A DNA stretch of 64,000 bases from positions 95,542,143 to 95,606,142 of the forward strand of contig NC_062220.1 in the NCBI RefSeq assembly GCF_902686445.1. Reading direction: 5' to 3'. Made by a program: the position numbers and the translations under genes. Positions 60,255 to 64,000 of the stretch are shown in pieces (the first letter of the stretch is position 1; every line of letters begins with the position of its first letter). The notes below the pieces were generated by a model. The model did no database searches. It had not been told where the DNA came from and saw only the letters and a list, made by a program, of their open reading frames with translations. Source of the stretch: Sciurus carolinensis (lineage: Eukaryota > Chordata > Mammalia > Rodentia > Sciuridae).

Positions 60255-60665
60255 ATTGGGTCATTGGCCCAGCACCTGCCTTAACATAGAATTGATGGGT
60301 AGATGACCCCCACCATCACCATGGGATGGTCACCATGATGGTTCCAGAAAGGACCAATGAGGGTTCAAAATTCCTCCACCCTATGTGAAGAAGGACTTAA
60401 ACATGGGATTGGTGAAGACTGCAGAAGATGGACCCCTGTTCTCATGGCAAACATAAAACACTAATAAATTTAAAAGTGGAATTAAGTTTCCTTTGTCTTT
60501 CTCTGCTCAGAGATAGCCCACCCTCTTTCTCTCCTGAGAGTGTTCTTTGCTGTCACTCATAATAAAATTGTCTTCCTTGGCTTTTTCTGTCTGACTTTAA
60601 ATTTTATTTTGTTAGGACACAAAAACGAAGGCTTGGAGCCTTGACTCCCCATGCTCCTGCGATAT
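60255..60665 (+). mobile_element. LTR-like segment, unclassified
   Basis: CTTTCTCTCCTGAGAGTG followed by CATAATAAAATTGTCTTCC, and then AGGACACAAAAACG, resembles the R/U5 portion of a gammaretrovirus-like (ERV1) LTR. The upstream part is unique to me and the termini are unclear. No internal retroviral genes are seen. Confidence 0.4.
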
Positions 60666-61620
60666 CATCCTATAAAACAGTACCTTGCACACTGGCTTTC
60701 ACATCGGTCCATGCACTGAGCAGGGAGTGAGGATCGCCCTCTGCAGAACACCAATTCCACCATCCCCGATGACAAGTTATGCCATGGTCTTCATATGTTC
60801 ACTTTAGGGACACTGAAAACTTCCCTATCCCTAAACTTCCTTCCAAGAGCAACTTAAATTGTGGAGACTTTGTTCATGAACCCATTGCAGGAACAAAGAG
60901 AACTCTCTTGTTCTTTGGCTTTGAGAAGACCTACCTGAAAAGCTGAGTTTTTCTGATACTAAGATGAAATAAAAGACAAGGTGTACTCCTTGCTGCCTGG
61001 CAAGCAAATGGGTAATTTTGGATATATAGGGACTACAAAAACTAAATAAAACAATTATCTCTAAGGGTCAAGGTAACATTAACTCGTGCTGACTCAAGAA
61101 AAGCAATGTGAAATTGAACAAAAATGGCTCAGGTCTCATTATGTAGCCACTGAAAAAATACAGACAAACTATAATTTCTATTAATTGGCAGAGGCATCAG
61201 AAAGCAGCTCCGCCAGCTCCGGAAGTGCAGTCCATTGAGCTCATCACGGTGCTGAGATTCAGGATGTTCTGGGGTAAAAAGTTTAAGAGTTTTTAAGCCT
61301 CTCTAATGTAATTTTCAACAAGAAGAATTTGTGGTGGTTACAGTACCCACAGTCTAATTCCAGCCAGATGCTTTTCCCAATTTTTAAATTTATTTTTAGC
61401 CTACCACATGGCTTCAGTGGAAACTGAAAACGATAGTTAGACACAGTTTTCATCACATACACAGTGTGAAAATAGTAACACTTTGTGTGTTTTGTGTAGG
61501 TTATTTTTTTAGGAAGGCCAAAAATGCACTGTGAAATAATGTAGTTTAAATATGCTGATGTTACTACCCAGAGTCTACAAGGAAGTCTGAAAGATCAAGA
61601 TAAGTGACACAATCAGCTAC

Positions 61621-61656
61621 CATCATCTAAATACACTGCATCATCTAAATACACTG
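61621..61656. repeat. 18-bp tandem repeat, two perfect copies
   Basis: CATCATCTAAATACACTG occurs at 61621-61638 and again immediately at 61639-61656. Confidence 0.97.
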
Positions 61657-62231
61657 CAACATCTTATTTAGCGTCTTTTATTCAGAGACTTTCAAGTGTT
61701 TTATATAGAATCAGCTGTCAATGGAATAGCATATGTGGCTTGAACTGAAGTTTTATGAATTGTCACAAGAACTGACCAAAGCTGGAAAATGCTTAAATTC
61801 TCTTAAATATCTCCACCTCTCTCTCACACACACAACACATAAACATATGCATACAAACACACATGCACACCCTCTGACTCTGAAGGGAATTAACAGGCTT
61901 TGGCTTGGTTTTGCTTGTGAACAAATGGATGAAACCAATCAGAACAGCTCAGTTATTCCATCCATCTTATGAGAACTGTTGAGATGACCCAGAAGCTCAA
62001 ACTTCAAGGCTTCACAATAGATTACTTCCTCTTACCCTGGAAAGAAGTCTTCCTCCTCTACAGTGGGAAGTATGGAGGGAACATTCCTGCCAATTCAGAA
62101 TCTGCATGTGAAGACTTTCCAGAGCCCTTCTGTTATGCACTAAAGTCATCCTCCAAAATCAGTACCCCCAATTCAAAAACAACTGGAAGGCAAAGAGTGT
62201 ACTAGTAAGTGATGAACTAAGATGGACTTAC

Positions 62232-62282
62232 TGGAGATGTAGTTAATCGGAGGATAGTGCCATTCTTTATTTCATTGCGATT
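62232..62282 (-). CDS. ELMO1: ELMO1 coding exon, residues 65-81 (end of Ras-binding domain)
   Basis: The minus strand encodes NRNEIKNGTILRLTTSP in 17 complete codons, phase 0 at both ends. The acceptor is a long pyrimidine tract ending in ttttccag just outside 62282. The donor is gtaagt at 62226-62231. In ELMO1 this is the last strand of the N-terminal ubiquitin-like Ras-binding domain, which takes part in binding active RhoG and ARL4A. It is too short to stand out as an open reading frame and was found by translating toward the next exon. A minus-strand B1-dID SINE lies about 100 bases upstream of the acceptor. The next exon, 11.2 kb away, starts with the expected AQN residues. Confidence 0.93.
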
Positions 62283-62386
62283 CTGGAAAAGAAAAAAAAG
62301 ACAGCCTTGATCAATATTCAAATTAGAAGCTTGGTAAAGAAGAAACAAAGTCAAATATAAGCTGGTATACACACTAGAAAATAAAG

Positions 62387-62620
62387 TTTTTTGGGGTTTT
62401 TGTTTTTGTTTTGTTTTTTATTTTTGGTTCTGGAATTGAACCCAGGGGTGCTTAACAACTATGCCACATCCCCAGCCCTTTTTATTTTTTATTTTAAGAC
62501 AGGGTCTCACTAAGTTGCTTTAGGGCCTCTCTAAGTTGCTGAGGCTGGCTTTGAATTTGCAATCTTCCTGCCTCAGTCTCCTGAGTCACTGGGAATCCAG
62601 GCATGTACCATCATGTCTGA
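62387..62620 (-). mobile_element. B1-dID dimeric SINE
   Basis: In antisense: T/G-rich tail, ID half ATTGAACCCAGGGGTGC to CCACATCCCCAGCCC, then B1 half AAGACAGGGTCTCACTAAG, a partly repeated TAAGTTGCT block, and GGCATGTACCATCATG. The short internal repeat matches the 'agttgctt...agttgctga' arrangement also seen at 31598-31638. Confidence 0.9.
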
Positions 62621-62716
62621 TAATCATAAGCTTTTTTTACGCTTCACTTCATTCTCACTTCAGTAATTTTTAATTATTTTTACAAATTATCTAATTTTTA
62701 ATTATTTTTTAAAATT

Positions 62717-62734
62717 CTTAATTTTAAAATTAAG
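62717..62734. repeat. 18-bp perfect palindrome
   Basis: CTTAATTTTAAAATTAAG is its own reverse complement, set in an AT-rich stretch just outside the SINE at 62387-62620. Confidence 0.9.
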
Positions 62735-62889
62735 GGTTTAATTTTAAATCAGGGTTCCAGATGTGTTAACTTTATATCAAGTCACAGATGACGTTCAGAA
62801 TGGAGTAAGTGAACAAACCTAAAGAACAGGAAAATAGGGGACTCAAGAAGAGCAAACAAAAAAGAAATAATTTAAAAAGTTTCTTCAGG

Positions 62890-63393
62890 GAATATGATCT
62901 AGCAATCCACTCGTATATCTATACCTGAAAGTACTAAAAACACATATCCACACAAAAACTTGTACACTAATGTTCATAGGAACACTATTCATAATAATCT
63001 ATGCATGGAAACAACCTGCAAGTCCATCAACTGGTGAAGAGACAAATAAAATTGATCTATCCAGTCAGTCGGAAATTATTAGGTCATGAAAAGAAATGAA
63101 GTATCGATACAGGCTATAACATGGATGAACCCTGAAAACAATAAACTTAAAAAGCTAGACACAAAAAGACACATTTTGTATGATTTCATTTATAGGAAAT
63201 GTCCAGAACAGGCAAATCCACAGAAAGAAGAAACAGATTATGAATGCCAGGGGCTAGGGAGAGGGGGAACCTCAGAGAGTCACTGCTAATGGGTACAGAG
63301 TTTCTTTCCAGGGTGATGAAAATGTTCTGATATTAATTGTATGATAGTTGTACCATTCCATGAATATACAAATTAAACAAATTTAAAAAGTGC
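62890..63393 (+). mobile_element. Old L1 3' end
   Basis: GTACACTAATGTTCATAGGAAC, CCTGCAAGTCCATCAACTGG, ACATGGATGAACCCTG, ATGCCAGGGGCTAGGGAG and TTAATTGTATGATAGTTGTACC follow the L1M 3' order, similar in plan to 10245-10735. Confidence 0.8.
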
Positions 63394-63980
63394 CATTTGA
63401 CCCAGCCATCCCACTCCTCAGTTTATACCCAAAGGACTTAAAATCAGCACATTACAGTGATACAGCCACATCAATGTTTACAGCAGCTCAACTCAGCTAA
63501 ACTAAGGAACCAACCTAGATGCTCGTCAGCAGATAAATGGATAAATAAAATGTGAGATATATACACAATGGAATATTCTTCAACCTTAAAAAAGAATGAA
63601 ATTATGGCATTTGTTTGTAAATGGATGGAACTGGAGAATATCATGCTAAGCAAAATAAGATAATCCCAAAAAACCAAAGGCCCAATGTTTTCTCTGACAT
63701 TCAGATGCTAACTCACAATAAGGATGAGAGAGCAAGGGAAGAATAGAGTTACTTTAGATTAGGTAGAGGGGAGTGAAGGGAGGGTAGTGATTATAGGGGT
63801 AGAAGGATAGTAGAATGAATCAGACATTATTATCCTATGTGCATATATGACTGCATGACCAATGGAATTCTACATCATATATAACCAGAAAAATGAGAAA
63901 TTGCACTCCATTTATGGATGATATATCATAGTGCATTCTATTGTCATGTATAACTAATTAAAACAAATTTAAAAATTTTT
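63394..63980 (+). mobile_element. LINE-1 3' end, same family as left-edge L1
   Basis: GCCATTTGACCCAGCCATCCC, TCAGCACATTACAGTGATAC, ATGCTAAGCAAAATAAG, and the 3'UTR blocks TTAGATTAGGTAGAGGGGAG and TCCATTTATGGATGATATATC match the left-edge L1 from about 4747 to 5340, block for block. It is 5' truncated and ends in an AT-rich tail near 63975. Confidence 0.9.
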
Positions 63981-64000
63981 ATAAGTGTTGGTACATTAAG

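Larger units (their letters stand above)
51049..62231 (-). other. ELMO1: ELMO1 intron between residues 81 and 82
   Basis: This 11.2-kb intron contains a 144-bp tandem duplication (51774-52064), a MaLR-type LTR (52124-52473), a MIR (53245-53425, minus) next to a MER5-like hAT element (53468-53650), L2 pieces (55060-55560, 55890-56035), a plus-strand B1-dID (56236-56429), a GT microsatellite (59414-59480), an LTR-like segment (about 60255-60665) and an 18-bp tandem repeat (61621-61656). 56850-58100 is GC-richer and full of chance open frames; I could not identify a gene there. Confidence 0.8.
1..64000 (-). other. ELMO1: ELMO1 gene, internal segment (nine coding exons)
   Basis: The whole window lies inside one minus-strand gene. 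Nine minus-strand segments bounded by AG acceptors and GT donors translate, in order from high to low coordinate, into one continuous stretch of ELMO1, residues 65-362. Their lengths (51, 170, 36, 100, 152, 79, 51, 123, 132) sum to 894 bases, exactly 298 codons, and every split codon rejoins correctly. Known biology: ELMO1 is a cytoplasmic scaffold that binds DOCK1/DOCK2 and activates Rac for phagocytosis, migration and myoblast fusion, and RhoG binds its N-terminal half. The introns carry the retroelements annotated separately. Neither end of the gene is present, so promoter, UTRs and polyadenylation site cannot be assessed. ELMO2 and ELMO3 are paralogues, but the residues seen match my recollection of ELMO1 essentially throughout. 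Confidence 0.96.
62283..64000 (-). other. ELMO1: ELMO1 intron (partial), upstream of the residue 65-81 exon
   Basis: Partial intron at the right edge. It contains a minus-strand B1-dID SINE (62387-62620), an AT-rich stretch with a perfect palindrome (62640-62760), an old L1 3' fragment (about 62890-63390) and a younger L1 3' end (63394-63980), both plus strand. Confidence 0.82.

Noticed and set aside
1..64000. CRISPR array, phage, integron or other prokaryotic system
   Set aside because: No regularly spaced repeats or operon-like gene packing; composition and splice structure are mammalian.
1..64000. Intronic microRNA or snoRNA host features
   Set aside because: I could not identify C/D or H/ACA boxes with matching stems, nor a convincing hairpin, by reading alone; a covariance-model search would be needed to claim any.

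Overview
This window is vertebrate nuclear DNA: short exons with GT-AG introns of 2-11 kb in a dense background of LINE-1, SINE, MaLR-type LTR, MIR/L2 and hAT-derived repeats. The SINEs point to a squirrel-family rodent (ground squirrel, marmot or relative). Several are ID-type tRNA-derived elements, two of which carry the extended tail ending near 'ggtattgtgcccatctacaac', and many are dimers of a 7SL/B1-like half and an ID half. I see no bacterial-style operon, CRISPR array, phage or plasmid.

The only gene I can support is ELMO1 (engulfment and cell motility 1) on the minus strand. Nine consecutive internal coding exons were placed by translating the minus strand and matching splice sites: 62232-62282, 50879-51048, 41315-41350, 30117-30216, 22907-23058, 20601-20679, 15083-15133, 11625-11747 and 9677-9808. 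Together they encode 298 codons, residues 65-362 in the usual ELMO1 numbering. That is the end of the N-terminal Ras-binding domain, the whole armadillo-type region and the first 44 residues of the ELMO domain. All nine junction phases agree and no frame-breaking change is visible, so the gene looks intact. The first exons, the rest of the ELMO domain, the PH domain and the C-terminal proline motif lie outside the window. ELMO1 binds DOCK-family proteins to form a Rac exchange factor acting downstream of RhoG and phagocytic receptors.

Layout from left to right: positions 1-5350 hold a decayed plus-strand LINE-1. 5350-9676 is intron with a dimeric SINE and an A/TA microsatellite. 9677-23058 holds five short exons in relatively compact introns. 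23059-41314 holds two long introns loaded with old L1, LTR and nested SINE insertions. 41315-51048 carries the 36-bp exon, an intron with old L1 and LTR pieces, and the 170-bp exon. 51049-62231 is the largest intron, with a local 144-bp tandem duplication, a MaLR LTR, a MER5-like element and L2 pieces. 62232-62282 is the first exon of the set, and the right edge ends in an L1 3' end of the same family and orientation as the left-edge L1.

I did not find a previously undescribed biological system. The observations worth a second look are structural: nested retroposons with target-site duplications, the local tandem duplication, the paired L1 3' ends flanking nine exons, unclassified LTR-like segments, and unusual splice features such as a 36-bp exon and a GAG acceptor.
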